From contig DBBQ01000056.1 in assembly GCA_002292265.1 (NCBI GenBank), positions 1 to 64,000 on the forward strand: a DNA stretch of 64,000 nucleotides. Direction: 5' to 3'. Source of the DNA: Flavobacteriaceae bacterium UBA980. GTDB taxonomy: Bacteria > Bacteroidota > Bacteroidia > Flavobacteriales > Flavobacteriaceae. Of the stretch, positions 8,118 to 17,854 are shown in pieces; position 1 is the stretch's first letter, and each line of letters begins with the position of its first letter. The notes beneath the pieces are model-generated. The model had not been told where the DNA came from. It was given only the letters and a program-made list of their open reading frames with translations, and searched no databases. A program made the translations under genes and the position numbers.

Positions 8118-11100
8118 TTAGAATGTAAGTTTTAAGTTAAGACCCATTGTCCTAGTTCTAGGCAAGGTTCCATTCTCTGCCCAGTTGATTCCACTTCTTT
8201 TTTCTAATTCTGAAGGGTCAATCCACTTAAGGTCGGCATCAATAAGCCACAAGTTGTTCGCAAAGAAACTAATTGAAGCACCATCAATGTTGAAAGAGTT
8301 TACAAATTCTTTGTCAAATCGATAACTCAATCGAACCGTTCTTAATTTGATATAAGAGGCATCGTGAAGGTTGTTTTCATAAATATTTCCAAGATTCCCA
8401 AGACCATAGAGGTTTTGAGGGTCAACATAGGTGTCTACAACTGTCCCATCAGAGATCGGATTTCCGTCTGCATCTAAGCCTGTTTCAAGGACTCCTTGGA
8501 TGTGAACACCCCCTCCAGCAGAAACGGGATCTCTAAGTGGATTTCCTTTGTCGTTTAGCCCTGCAGTGTAATCAGATAGACCAGAGTGATCTAAATAACG
8601 TTCGGTTCTGGAATAATACTTTCCACCTTTTTGGAAATCAAACCCTAAGGACAGGTCGAAGTTCTTGTACGACATATTTGAAGTAACACCACCTGTGAAA
8701 TCAGGAAGTAAGTTTCCTAAGTATTTGTTAGGCGTTCTTGAGTAGTAATAATTCCCACCACTAGAAGCTCTAAACAACATATTCCCATTGTCATCATAAG
8801 TAAATCCTCTACCGTAAAGAGCACCCCATTCTTCCCCTACACGTTCTTGCAACAACATGTTTGAAGTATATGTACTCAGGTTTCTAGAATCAATACCTTC
8901 GTAAAGAGCATCAACAAATCTGTTAAGAGTAGCAAAATTGACACTTAGATCCCACTTGAAATCTTTTCCAGAAATCACATCTCCCGACAATCCAATTTCA
9001 AGACCACTAGAGGTTTGCTTTCCACTGTTGACAATAATCGAAGAATATCCCGTAGATCCGTCAAGAGGAACAAGAATAGGAATATCAGTATCGTTTCTGT
9101 CGAAATAAGAAATGTCTAAACCAATCTTACTTTCAAAAAATCGAAGTTCAGTTCCAATTTCAAATTCTCCACGAACCCCTCCTGTTAAATTTGGATTTTC
9201 TTGCTGAGAAGCAACAGATAGTCTTCCATTTCCTTGATAAAGGGTTCCTACACCGTATACAGCAGAAATTTTGTAAGGGTCTGGAAATGTAGGAGCTTCG
9301 GCATAACCCGCTCTAATCTTAAAGAAGGTAAGTGTTTGATTGGCAGGTAATAATTCGTGTGCCAAGAAACTCAATGAACTACCCAAAGTCTGTATTCTAT
9401 TGGTTTCTGGATTCGCGGTAGAGTTCCAGTCTAAACGATAGGATCCGTCTAAGTAAAGAAAGCCTTTATATCCTGCAGAAGCTGTAAGAAAAACTCCATC
9501 TCTTTTCTGCTGAATGAGGGTGTTTGTTGAAGAAACAGGATCTTTAGAACCAGAGAGATTATAAAAATCAGGAATGGTTAGATCTCCTACTGTACTCGAA
9601 GATAGTACTCTGTAGCTTTCCTCAATCTTTTCAGCACCTAGACTAGCATTGAGTGTTAGATCCTCATTCAAAAAGCTGTCTTTGTACGTCAACATCCCAT
9701 AAAGGTCTGTACGCTCATTTCTGAGTTGATATTCAGCAAAAAACGCGGGATCAAGTAAACTTTTTGTAGTTCCGCGATCGTCCTGTATGTAGGAATGGAA
9801 AGTCTTTCGAACTTGTGCTTTAGCGCTAAATTTATCACTGAATTTGTAGTTTGCTTCAACTTTCCCAAAGTTACTGTTCTTGTTGAAGTTTTTAAAGTTC
9901 TCATACGAGTGAAAATAAGGCATATCCCAATACAAAGGTCTTAGGTCTCTAGGTCCTCTAATGTTCCAAGAAACTACATTTCCTCCTCTTTCATATTCCT
10001 TGAGGCGATCAAAATCTAATTGTCTTTGCCACCACTGATTGAAGTTTGAACCCAAGTTACCGTAATTTTGGTCTGGGTTGTTTAGCATTTCACGATCTTC
10101 AACATTCAAGTTTGTGATAAAAGTCAACTTTTCAGTAATGTTATAAGATAGATTTAAATTGAATCGAATCACATTATTCTTAGAATTTGGAATAATTCCG
10201 TTTTGATCAATGTAAGATATCGTAGAACGAATGTTATAATCTTCGGCTGCCTTCGAGAAAGAAAGCGTTGTATTCGATGTAAGTGCATCTTCATAAAACT
10301 CATCAACATCGTTTGGTGTTTGTGTCCAAGGTCTTTTAACACCGAACTCTGGGGTATCGGGAGCCCAACTGTCCCAATGGCGCACTAAGGTACCATCTAG
10401 TCTGGGTCCCCAACTCTCGTCCGCATAGAAATCTGGATACAAATCTCCATCAAATGAAGCCCAACTTGCAGGATCGGTAGCAGGATCGTAGTTGAATACA
10501 TTAAAACTTTGACTGTATCCTCCACCGTATTCATTTTGAAAATCAGGAAGTCGTGCAAGCTGGTTTACAGCTACAGATTGGTCAAGCTCGATAACAGCTT
10601 TTCCTTTTTCTGCCTTTTTCGATGTGATGATAATAACCCCATTTCGCCCTTCTGGACCATACAAGGCTGTTGCAGAAGCTCCTTTTAGTACAGAAATATC
10701 GGCAACGTTATCTGTGTTAATATCGTTTGGAGAGTAAATTCGTACTCCATCTACTACATAAAGCACATCATCACTTCCACGAAGTCTAATTTGTCCCGGT
10801 CCAAAGGTAGAACTGTTGTTTCCTACAATTTGAACCCCTGCAATTTTACCTGCTAATGCGTTCGCAACGTCAGTTTCACGAGCTTTCACCAACTGATCTC
10901 CTCCCACAGATTGCTGAGAATAACCTAGGGATTTCTTTTCTCTTGTTACACCAAAAGATGTAACAACTACTTCTTCAAGAGCGTTTGATGCAATAAGAAC
11001 GACATTAGAATAGTCGAAATTTGCATCCTGTACTAGTGTTTCATAACCTACATAACTGATCGATATGGAAGCACCTTCAGCTACTTGAATGGTAAAGTTA

Positions 11101-11267
11101 CCATCAAAATCGGTTGTGGTTCCATTTGAAGTTCCGACTTCGAGTATGGTGGCTCCTGGTAGAGGAAAACCCTGATCGTCCGAAACAACTCCAGAAACCA
11201 TCTGTTGAGCAAATGCGATTGAAATACTCAATATCCACACTAAAAATGAATAATTGAAATTCTTCAT
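8118..11267 (-). CDS. SusC/RagA-family TonB-dependent transporter, pair 2
   Basis: Outer-membrane importer of 1049 residues: Sec signal ending AFAQQ, carboxypeptidase-regulatory-like domain with PLPGATILEVGTSNG and DFDGNFTI, TonB-box region EEVVVTSFGVTREKKS, plug with QIRLRGSDDVLYVVDGVR, and a long barrel ending in an aromatic-type KLTF. The plug has the SusC pattern SVLKGASATALYGPEGRNG. It is only distantly similar to the other two SusC proteins here outside the conserved domains, so it should serve a different ligand. The divergent gene on the other strand begins 360 bases away. Confidence 0.92.
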   Translation of the reverse strand: MKNFNYSFLVWILSISIAFAQQMVSGVVSDDQGFPLPGATILEVGTSNGTTTDFDGNFTIQVAEGASISISYVGYETLVQDANFDYSNVVLIASNALEEVVVTSFGVTREKKSLGYSQQSVGGDQLVKARETDVANALAGKIAGVQIVGNNSSTFGPGQIRLRGSDDVLYVVDGVRIYSPNDINTDNVADISVLKGASATALYGPEGRNGVIIITSKKAEKGKAVIELDQSVAVNQLARLPDFQNEYGGGYSQSFNVFNYDPATDPASWASFDGDLYPDFYADESWGPRLDGTLVRHWDSWAPDTPEFGVKRPWTQTPNDVDEFYEDALTSNTTLSFSKAAEDYNIRSTISYIDQNGIIPNSKNNVIRFNLNLSYNITEKLTFITNLNVEDREMLNNPDQNYGNLGSNFNQWWQRQLDFDRLKEYERGGNVVSWNIRGPRDLRPLYWDMPYFHSYENFKNFNKNSNFGKVEANYKFSDKFSAKAQVRKTFHSYIQDDRGTTKSLLDPAFFAEYQLRNERTDLYGMLTYKDSFLNEDLTLNASLGAEKIEESYRVLSSSTVGDLTIPDFYNLSGSKDPVSSTNTLIQQKRDGVFLTASAGYKGFLYLDGSYRLDWNSTANPETNRIQTLGSSLSFLAHELLPANQTLTFFKIRAGYAEAPTFPDPYKISAVYGVGTLYQGNGRLSVASQQENPNLTGGVRGEFEIGTELRFFESKIGLDISYFDRNDTDIPILVPLDGSTGYSSIIVNSGKQTSSGLEIGLSGDVISGKDFKWDLSVNFATLNRFVDALYEGIDSRNLSTYTSNMLLQERVGEEWGALYGRGFTYDDNGNMLFRASSGGNYYYSRTPNKYLGNLLPDFTGGVTSNMSYKNFDLSLGFDFQKGGKYYSRTERYLDHSGLSDYTAGLNDKGNPLRDPVSAGGGVHIQGVLETGLDADGNPISDGTVVDTYVDPQNLYGLGNLGNIYENNLHDASYIKLRTVRLSYRFDKEFVNSFNIDGASISFFANNLWLIDADLKWIDPSELEKRSGINWAENGTLPRTRTMGLNLKLTF

Positions 11268-11627
11268 GTTTTATATTTATAGTTAATAATTAAAAATATA
11301 AAATTAGTGCAATTTTTTAAAATCCAATTGTAAAGATGGAAATTTATGTCTTACGAAATATTTCTTCAGCTTTTATCGAATTTCCCTTCTTTAGAGCAAG
11401 TCTTTGTTTTTCACTCGAAACGAAATTTATCCCAGGAAATAGAATTAAGCCCTAAACTCCATCATTGAGTTTGGAGCCTATGGTTTGCCCAAATTACCTT
11501 CTGATGAAGTTATATTTTAGCAAACTATATTATTAAGAAGAATTCCAGTTTACGTGCTGCACTTTTTTTAAAAACAAAAGAATAATTGCTTAATTATTTA
11601 CTAATTTTATAAAACAAAACAACAACT
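11268..11627. other. Divergent intergenic region
   Basis: A 360-base gap between two divergent genes that must hold both promoters. I find no exact TAnnTTTG element on either strand. A small hairpin, AAACTC/GAGTTT with a seven-base loop, is at about 11456-11474. No coding frame of note is seen. Confidence 0.3.
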
Positions 11628-12440
11628 ATGTTTTTTCAACTATTCCATTCCTTCTTAACGTTTCTACTTTTTTCATTTGTAGGGACAGACAAGGACACCA
11701 AAATCCAGCAAGAATTTCAAGGGAAAGCCTATTACTTTTCCAAATCAAAAATGGAATTAGGCGCCTGGGGAGCCCGAATGAGTGAGGCACAAAAAAAACA
11801 GATTCAGGAGAGATTGAAAAACAGACTTGAAAAAACCTATGTCTTGACGTTTAACAAATCGGAATCGCTTTTTTATGAAGAAGAAAAAGTACAGGCTATT
11901 TCTGGTGCTACAGATTCTTGGGGGAGTAACTTTACCCGTGGAAAACAGTATAAAAATGTAAATGAAAACAGATTGGTTCAAGAGCAGGAATTCTACGGTA
12001 AAAAATTTTTGATCAAAGATCAATTGCAACCCATAGAATGGAAAATGGAGTCAGAATCTAAGCAAATTGGAAACTATTTATGTTTTAAAGCTACTGCGGT
12101 TGTACCCACCCAAGAACTCACCTGGTTTAACTTTTCTTGGGGTGATTTAAATCAAGACGAAAACCAAGAAATTCAACTGACAGCTATCGAAGCGTGGTAC
12201 ACACTACAAATTCCAATCCAACAAGGTCCTGCAGAGTATTGGGGTCTCCCCGGTCTGATCCTAGAAGTGAGCGCGGGAAATACTACCATGTTATGTTCGC
12301 AACTAACCCTAAACCCCTCTGAAGTTGTTGAAATTAAAATGCTTGAAAAAGGAAAAGAAATCAACAAACTGGATTACAACCAGACTATCAAAAGCAAAAT
12401 GCTGGAGATGAGAAACAACAGAGGTAGAAGGAGAGGGTGA
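11628..12440 (+). CDS. GLPGLI family protein
   Basis: A 270-residue exported protein of the GLPGLI family, a Bacteroidetes-specific group of unknown biochemical role. The name motif is present as GPAEYWGLPGLILEV at about residues 202-216. The N-terminus is hydrophobic (FHSFLTFLLFSFVG) and fits a Sec signal, and the tail is basic (RNNRGRRRG). The next gene, 31 bases on, encodes a TonB-dependent receptor with an outer-membrane beta-barrel, which is the usual partner of GLPGLI genes. The two probably work together at the envelope, often proposed for peptide or metal handling, but the sequence does not prove this. Confidence 0.88.
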   Translation: MFFQLFHSFLTFLLFSFVGTDKDTKIQQEFQGKAYYFSKSKMELGAWGARMSEAQKKQIQERLKNRLEKTYVLTFNKSESLFYEEEKVQAISGATDSWGSNFTRGKQYKNVNENRLVQEQEFYGKKFLIKDQLQPIEWKMESESKQIGNYLCFKATAVVPTQELTWFNFSWGDLNQDENQEIQLTAIEAWYTLQIPIQQGPAEYWGLPGLILEVSAGNTTMLCSQLTLNPSEVVEIKMLEKGKEINKLDYNQTIKSKMLEMRNNRGRRRG

Positions 12441-12471
12441 TCTCCTTTTCGTATTTTTTTAGTTTAACTTT

Positions 12472-15180
12472 ATGAAACATCTTCTTTCGCTGTTGCTGGC
12501 ACTATTCTGTACCTTTTCCTTTGGCCAAATCAAAATGGAAGGTGTTATTTTAGATAGCCTAAACGCAACTTTAGAATCAGCAAGTATTGTGGCCATCAAT
12601 AAACTAACAAATGGTCTTGAAAACTATGCACTTTCTGATCAAGCGGGAAAATACACCTTGAACCTCAAAAAAAATACTAGCTATAAAATCCAAGTGAGTT
12701 CCCTAGGATTAATCACTATTAACGACACCCTGGAAACCCAAAAATCAAATATCGTCAAAGACTATATACTCCGAGCCAATGTCGTATTGGACGAAGTTGT
12801 TATTACCATGCCTGTTGTAGTACGAGGAGATACTTTAATTTACAACGCTGATTCTTTTAAGAATGGATCTGAACGGAAGTTAGAAGATATCATTGACAAA
12901 TTACCCGGTGTAGAAATTAATGAAAATGGGCAAATCGAGGTAGAAGGTAAAGTGGTAAACAAATTGATGGTGAACGGAAAAGACTTTTTTGACGGAGATA
13001 CCAAAGTAGGAACCAAGAACATCCCCTCTAGTGCGGTAGATAAAATTCAAGTCCTAAGAAACTACGCAGAGGTGGGGCAATTGAGTGGGGTGCGGAACAA
13101 TCAAGACAACTTTGCGATTAACATTAAACTTAAAGAAGGAAAAGAAAGTTTCTGGTTTGGAAATGTGACAGGAGGTCTTGGAGATGCTCCAGAAGAAGGC
13201 CTTTACCTCTTACAGCCCAAACTTTTTTACTACAACCCCAAATACAGTATCAATATTATCAGCGACCTGAACAACATCGGGGAGGTAGCCTTAACAAGAC
13301 GAGACATCAGAGGGTTTGGGGGTGGATTTAATGCTCCCAGTCGCAGAAGTGGAACCAGTATCGATCTGGGGGACAACAGTTTGGATTTTTTGACCAACCA
13401 ACGCAATGCGCTCCGGATTGAAAATCAACTCATCTCTACAAATTTCAGTTACTCCCCACAAAAAAAACTCGACTTGAGCGGGTTTTTAATCTTTAATAGC
13501 AGTCAAATCAATTCAAAAGAAATCAGCTCCATACGTTATACCAACGCAAGTTTGAGAATACCCGACGAAGACACTGAACAAACCAATACGGAAACTTCCA
13601 ATCAAGGTTTGCTCAAACTGAGTGCTTCTTATAAACCCAATTTTAACAACCAAATCGATTATGATGTATTAGCACGAGTTTCGAACGATGCCCAGATTAA
13701 AAACAACACCTCTTCAGTTCTCGGACTAACGTTACAAAACGAGAAAGTAACTCCTTACAACATCAATCAAAACCTGAGTTACTACTATACCCTTAACGAA
13801 AAAAATATTTTTGCTTTTGAAGCACAAAGCGTAACCAAAAATGAAGATCCTTTTTACAACGCCGTATTGGAAAACAATCCCATGGGTATAGATCCTTTTG
13901 ACCCCACCGCCTTTGCAGTAGGACTAGACCAAACCTCAGACAACTACGATATTGTTCAAAATCGTAAAATTAAGTCCAATCAACTGGATGCGAAGCTAGA
14001 CTATTACTATTTGATCGGTACAAAAAGCAATATTAACTTCACCTTTGGAACGATTTTAAGTCAACAGCAATTCAATTCTTCGATTTTTCAATTTTTAGAA
14101 AACAATGCTGAATTCCAACCTAAATCTGTATTCAATTCAGGCTTGATAACCAATGATGTAGAATACAATTTTAGAGATGCCTATTTAGGTGTTCACTATC
14201 GCTTTCGAACAGGGAAATTCACCTTTACTCCTGGCTTTTCGGCTCATGCCTATGGTAATAAAAACATCCAGTTAGGAAATACTGTAGAAAACAATTTCCT
14301 ACGAATACTCCCTGATTTTGAAACGCGAATTCAATTAAAAAAAGGAGAGTCTTTGACTTTAAACTATACTATGCGAAATCAGTTTACCGATGTGACGCGT
14401 TTGGCTCGGGGACTGGTTTTTAACAGCTACAACAGCTTGCAATACGGAGCTCCAGAATTACAAAATGCCTTGTCGCATAATCTGAGTTTACTCTACAGCA
14501 GTTTTAATTTATTTAATTATACTAATGTCTTTGCTAGGGCTGCCTACACCAAAAACAGTGACCAAATTCGAAGTCTGACTGACTTTGAAAGCGTTGTCCG
14601 TACCAGTACCTATTTCAATTCTAGTTTTGCCGATGAAAACATGAATGTTTTTGGGCGGATTCAAAGAACCTTTGGAAAGGTGAGAGCGAGTTTAAATTCG
14701 AGTTTCAATTACAGCAAAATAAATCAGTTTATCCAACAGTTACGCTCTGTAAACGAAGGATTTACCCAAACCTACACCCCGAGTATTCGAACCAATTTTT
14801 TAGTTGCTCCCAATTTCAACCTCAGTTACCGCTACAGCATAACCAACAATCTCCAGGGGGAACGCCAAACTAAATTCATCACGCATGCTCCTTCCCTTAG
14901 CTTTGACGCCTATATTGTTGAAAAATTTACACTAAAATCCAATTACATTTATACAATCCAAGAACAAGTGGGATCAAACAGTCAGTCTTTTCAAATCTGG
15001 AACGCATCTCTTTCCTACCGGAAAGACAAAGATTCCAAGTGGGAGTACGAAGCAAAGGCAACCAACTTATTGAACATCAGTTCTCAGGTTCGTAACAGTG
15101 CCAATACGGTATCGGTATTTAATGCCACTACTTTTATTCAACCGCGATTTATTACGGCACGAGTGGTTTATAGTCTTTAG
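12472..15180 (+). CDS. TonB-dependent receptor, GLPGLI partner type
   Basis: A 902-residue outer-membrane beta-barrel receptor. It has a Sec signal ending FSFGQ, a carboxypeptidase-regulatory-like domain at about 20-100, then LDEVVITMPVVVRGDTLIYN leading into the plug. The plug carries the family pattern LEDIIDKLPGVEINENGQIE and VNGKDFFDGD. It is shorter than SusC and lacks SusC plug signatures. It resembles the outer-membrane beta-barrel family found beside GLPGLI genes rather than glycan importers. It is probably co-transcribed with the preceding gene. It ends eight bases from the convergent aldolase gene, with no room for separate terminators. Confidence 0.88.
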   Translation: MKHLLSLLLALFCTFSFGQIKMEGVILDSLNATLESASIVAINKLTNGLENYALSDQAGKYTLNLKKNTSYKIQVSSLGLITINDTLETQKSNIVKDYILRANVVLDEVVITMPVVVRGDTLIYNADSFKNGSERKLEDIIDKLPGVEINENGQIEVEGKVVNKLMVNGKDFFDGDTKVGTKNIPSSAVDKIQVLRNYAEVGQLSGVRNNQDNFAINIKLKEGKESFWFGNVTGGLGDAPEEGLYLLQPKLFYYNPKYSINIISDLNNIGEVALTRRDIRGFGGGFNAPSRRSGTSIDLGDNSLDFLTNQRNALRIENQLISTNFSYSPQKKLDLSGFLIFNSSQINSKEISSIRYTNASLRIPDEDTEQTNTETSNQGLLKLSASYKPNFNNQIDYDVLARVSNDAQIKNNTSSVLGLTLQNEKVTPYNINQNLSYYYTLNEKNIFAFEAQSVTKNEDPFYNAVLENNPMGIDPFDPTAFAVGLDQTSDNYDIVQNRKIKSNQLDAKLDYYYLIGTKSNINFTFGTILSQQQFNSSIFQFLENNAEFQPKSVFNSGLITNDVEYNFRDAYLGVHYRFRTGKFTFTPGFSAHAYGNKNIQLGNTVENNFLRILPDFETRIQLKKGESLTLNYTMRNQFTDVTRLARGLVFNSYNSLQYGAPELQNALSHNLSLLYSSFNLFNYTNVFARAAYTKNSDQIRSLTDFESVVRTSTYFNSSFADENMNVFGRIQRTFGKVRASLNSSFNYSKINQFIQQLRSVNEGFTQTYTPSIRTNFLVAPNFNLSYRYSITNNLQGERQTKFITHAPSLSFDAYIVEKFTLKSNYIYTIQEQVGSNSQSFQIWNASLSYRKDKDSKWEYEAKATNLLNISSQVRNSANTVSVFNATTFIQPRFITARVVYSL

Positions 15181-15188
15181 AAAAGGAC

Positions 15189-15857
15189 TTATTTTCGGAT
15201 CCTTCTGATCAGCTCCAAAACAGAACGAACTTCTTTTTCTAACGCGTGATAGTCCTTATTTGCTAAAATCTCTTTTGAAATTAATTTGGATCCCATTCCT
15301 ACACAGGTCACTCCAGCATCAAACCACCCTCTCAGGTTCTCCTCTTCTGTAGAAACGCCTCCCGTAGGCATAATAGAAGTCCAAGGTTGAGGCCCTTTAA
15401 TTGCCTTGACAAAACCAGGGCCATAGGTACTTCCAGGAAATAGTTTTACCAGCTCACAGCCCCATTCTTCGGCATTTGCAATTTCAGTCAGCGACCCACA
15501 GCCTGGGGACCAAAGTACCTTACGTCGATTACATACGAGGGCAATGTCTTCTCTAAAAACAGGAGTTACGACAAAGTTTGCTCCTGCCAGCATGTATTGT
15601 GAAGCTGCTGCGGCATCCGTTACCGATCCTACTCCGAGTATCATCCCGGGAAGTTCAGCAAGGGCATACTTGATCAAGTTTGTGAAAATTTCAATTGCAA
15701 AATCACCGCGATTGGTAAACTCCATTAACCGTGCTCCCCCATCATAGCAGGCTTTTAAAACGGCCTTTGCTACTTCACTGTCGGAATGGTAAAATAAGGG
15801 AACAATTCCCGATTCCTTCATTTGCTGTACTACTTCTATTCTAGAAAATTGTGCCAT
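15189..15857 (-). CDS. eda: KDPG (2-keto-3-deoxy-6-phosphogluconate) aldolase
   Basis: Cytoplasmic class I aldolase that splits KDPG into pyruvate and glyceraldehyde 3-phosphate, the last step of alginate and other uronate breakdown. The 222-residue length fits the family. The Schiff-base lysine is Lys138 in ELVKLFPGS, the acid/base glutamate is Glu46 in LMEFTNRG, and the phosphate-binding segment is KAIKGPQPWTSIMPTGGVS. FTNRG replaces the VTLRT of enterobacterial enzymes. The gene follows KDG kinase by eight bases, so the two are translated from one message and act in sequence. Confidence 0.93.
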   Translation of the reverse strand: MAQFSRIEVVQQMKESGIVPLFYHSDSEVAKAVLKACYDGGARLMEFTNRGDFAIEIFTNLIKYALAELPGMILGVGSVTDAAAASQYMLAGANFVVTPVFREDIALVCNRRKVLWSPGCGSLTEIANAEEWGCELVKLFPGSTYGPGFVKAIKGPQPWTSIMPTGGVSTEEENLRGWFDAGVTCVGMGSKLISKEILANKDYHALEKEVRSVLELIRRIRK

Positions 15858-15865
15858 ACGCTTTG

Positions 15866-16912
15866 TTATCGTGCGACACGCCCGGAGGCGTCGCCACCCA
15901 TTAGTTTTTCAATTTCTTCTATTGTAACCAAATTCGCATCTCCTTTAATGGTGTGCTTTAAGCATGAGGCTGCCACTGCGTAATCCAATGCTTTTTGGTC
16001 GTCGTTTGGATAATGAATAAGTCCATAAATCAAGGCACCCATAAAAGAGTCGCCCCCTCCTACTCGGTCCACGATATGGGTGATTTGGTATTGAGCACTC
16101 TCATACATGGTTTTTCCGTCGTATAAAACGCCAGCCCAGATATTGTGGGAGGCAGATATCGAACCCCGCAAGGTGGTAATTACTTTTTTAGCTTTGGGGA
16201 ACTTTTTCTGCATTTGCTGGCAAACGGATAAAAATGCAGCTGCTTTAACGTGTTCCCCTTGTGTGGTAATGTCTAAGCCTTCAGGTTCGATTCCAAAATG
16301 CATTTCTGCATCTTCTTCATTTCCTAGGATGATATCACAGTAGGAAGTCAGTTCGGTCATGATTTTTTCACGATCCCCGCCGTACTTCCAAAGTTTTGCA
16401 CGGTAGTTTAAATCTGTAGAAATAGTCACTCCCATTTCGCTGGCTACTTTTACGGCTTCTAGGCAGGCGTCGGCAGCACTTTGAGAAATCGCAGGGGTGA
16501 TTCCCGTCCAATGAAACCATTGTGCCTCCTGAAATACCTTTTTCCAGTTTACCATCCCGGGTTGGATTTCGGACATGGCAGAATGAGCACGGTCGTAAAC
16601 AACTTTACTACCTCTACTTACCGCTCCTGTCTCTAGAAAATAAATACCTAGACGATCGCCACCTTGGATAATATGCTGGGTTCCTACATTGCGTTTTCTC
16701 ATTTCCATCAATGCACATTGCCCAATATCATTTTTAGGTAAACGAGTTACAAATTCTACTGGGACACCATAGTTGGCAAGAGATACCGCTACATTGGATT
16801 CCCCTCCTCCATAAACCACATCAAAGCTGTTGGCCTGTGAGAAACGCAAAAACTCTGGTGGCGCTAAGCGCAACATGATTTCACCAAAGGTTACTACTTT
16901 TTCCATATTCAA
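15866..16912 (-). CDS. kdgK: 2-keto-3-deoxygluconate (KDG) kinase
   Basis: PfkB/ribokinase-family kinase that phosphorylates KDG to KDPG. The 348 residues include the N-terminal substrate region YGGGESNVAVSLANYG, and the C-terminal signature with DRVGGGDSFMGALIYG holds the catalytic base Asp288. Its pairing with KDPG aldolase and the DEH reductase upstream fixes its role better than the fold alone. Translation may begin at the first or third codon (both ATG). A 152-base gap separates it from the upstream SDR gene. This gap holds degenerate half-copies of the operator seen elsewhere in the locus (TTTTAGTAAA on the minus strand), so it may have its own promoter. Confidence 0.92.
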   Translation of the reverse strand: MNMEKVVTFGEIMLRLAPPEFLRFSQANSFDVVYGGGESNVAVSLANYGVPVEFVTRLPKNDIGQCALMEMRKRNVGTQHIIQGGDRLGIYFLETGAVSRGSKVVYDRAHSAMSEIQPGMVNWKKVFQEAQWFHWTGITPAISQSAADACLEAVKVASEMGVTISTDLNYRAKLWKYGGDREKIMTELTSYCDIILGNEEDAEMHFGIEPEGLDITTQGEHVKAAAFLSVCQQMQKKFPKAKKVITTLRGSISASHNIWAGVLYDGKTMYESAQYQITHIVDRVGGGDSFMGALIYGLIHYPNDDQKALDYAVAASCLKHTIKGDANLVTIEEIEKLMGGDASGRVAR

Positions 16913-17064
16913 ATTTAAGATTTATTTTTTTCGTAATTGTACGCTTGAAAAACTAAAGTAAAACCTGCCTCTATTTTACTAGAAGAGCCGACTCCTTTCA
17001 TTGCTTTTTTTACTAAAATTCAGGTCGTTAAGTTTAACTAAAACTTGTTAAAAGATGATGATCC

Positions 17065-17829
17065 CTAGATCCCCAATGCTTGTCCTCCTCCAATTTGAAC
17101 AGTTTCCGCTGTAATAAAAGAAGCGTCACTACTCGCGAGAAAAGAAACTACGTTGGCAACTTCTTCAGGTTGTCCTAATCTACCTAACATGATGTTGTTC
17201 TTCCAAGAGGCAAAAACTTCAGGTTTAGTGGACTTTATCTGAGCGTGAAATGGGGTATCAATGGTTCCAGGAGATACAGCATTGACACGAATGTTGTATT
17301 CGGCCAGGTCTTTAGCAAGGGCTCTAGTGATCGCATGAACACCTGCTTTAGAAGTTCCGTAAATACCAGCGCCAGGTCCCCCTGCGTTCCATCCTGCATT
17401 TGAAGTGTAATTGATGATAGTGGGGTGCTCTCCTTTCTTTAAAAAAGGAATGGCAGCTCTCGAAATAAAGAACGTTGAATCTAAATTTAAAGCCATCACT
17501 TTTCTATAGAATTCCGTCGTCATTTCTTCAAAACGTTGGCGACCTCCTAGACCACCGGCATTATTAACAACGACATCAATCTTCCCATACTTTTCACCTA
17601 GGGCTTTGATATTTTGGTTAACTGCCTCTTCATCTGTTACGTCAAAACCGACATATTCAGCCGTGATACCTTGACGGGTTAATTCTGCAGCTTTTTTCTC
17701 ACCTTCTGTATCTTCTATACCATTTAAAACTACGGTAAATCCGTCCTGTCCTAGACGCTTTGCTACTTCAAACCCGATACCTCCAGTAGCACCGGTGATA
17801 AGGGCTACTCTATTTTCTGAATTATTCAT
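17065..17829 (-). CDS. SDR oxidoreductase, probable DEH reductase 1
   Basis: Classical short-chain dehydrogenase/reductase of 254 residues. The cofactor loop is TGATGGIG at 12-19, and the catalytic set is Ser143, Tyr157 and Lys161 (YGTSK), with the NNAG motif at 89-92. Set between a hexuronate carrier and KDG kinase, it most likely reduces 4-deoxy-L-erythro-5-hexoseulose uronate (DEH) to KDG. This is the known role of SDR enzymes in alginate pathways. A gluconate or other ketoacid dehydrogenase is possible. It lies 25 bases after the MFS carrier gene. A second SDR in the lyase operon suggests a pair with different cofactors. Confidence 0.85.
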   Translation of the reverse strand: MNNSENRVALITGATGGIGFEVAKRLGQDGFTVVLNGIEDTEGEKKAAELTRQGITAEYVGFDVTDEEAVNQNIKALGEKYGKIDVVVNNAGGLGGRQRFEEMTTEFYRKVMALNLDSTFFISRAAIPFLKKGEHPTIINYTSNAGWNAGGPGAGIYGTSKAGVHAITRALAKDLAEYNIRVNAVSPGTIDTPFHAQIKSTKPEVFASWKNNIMLGRLGQPEEVANVVSFLASSDASFITAETVQIGGGQALGI

Positions 17830-17854
17830 TTAATTATATATTTTTTAATTTATT

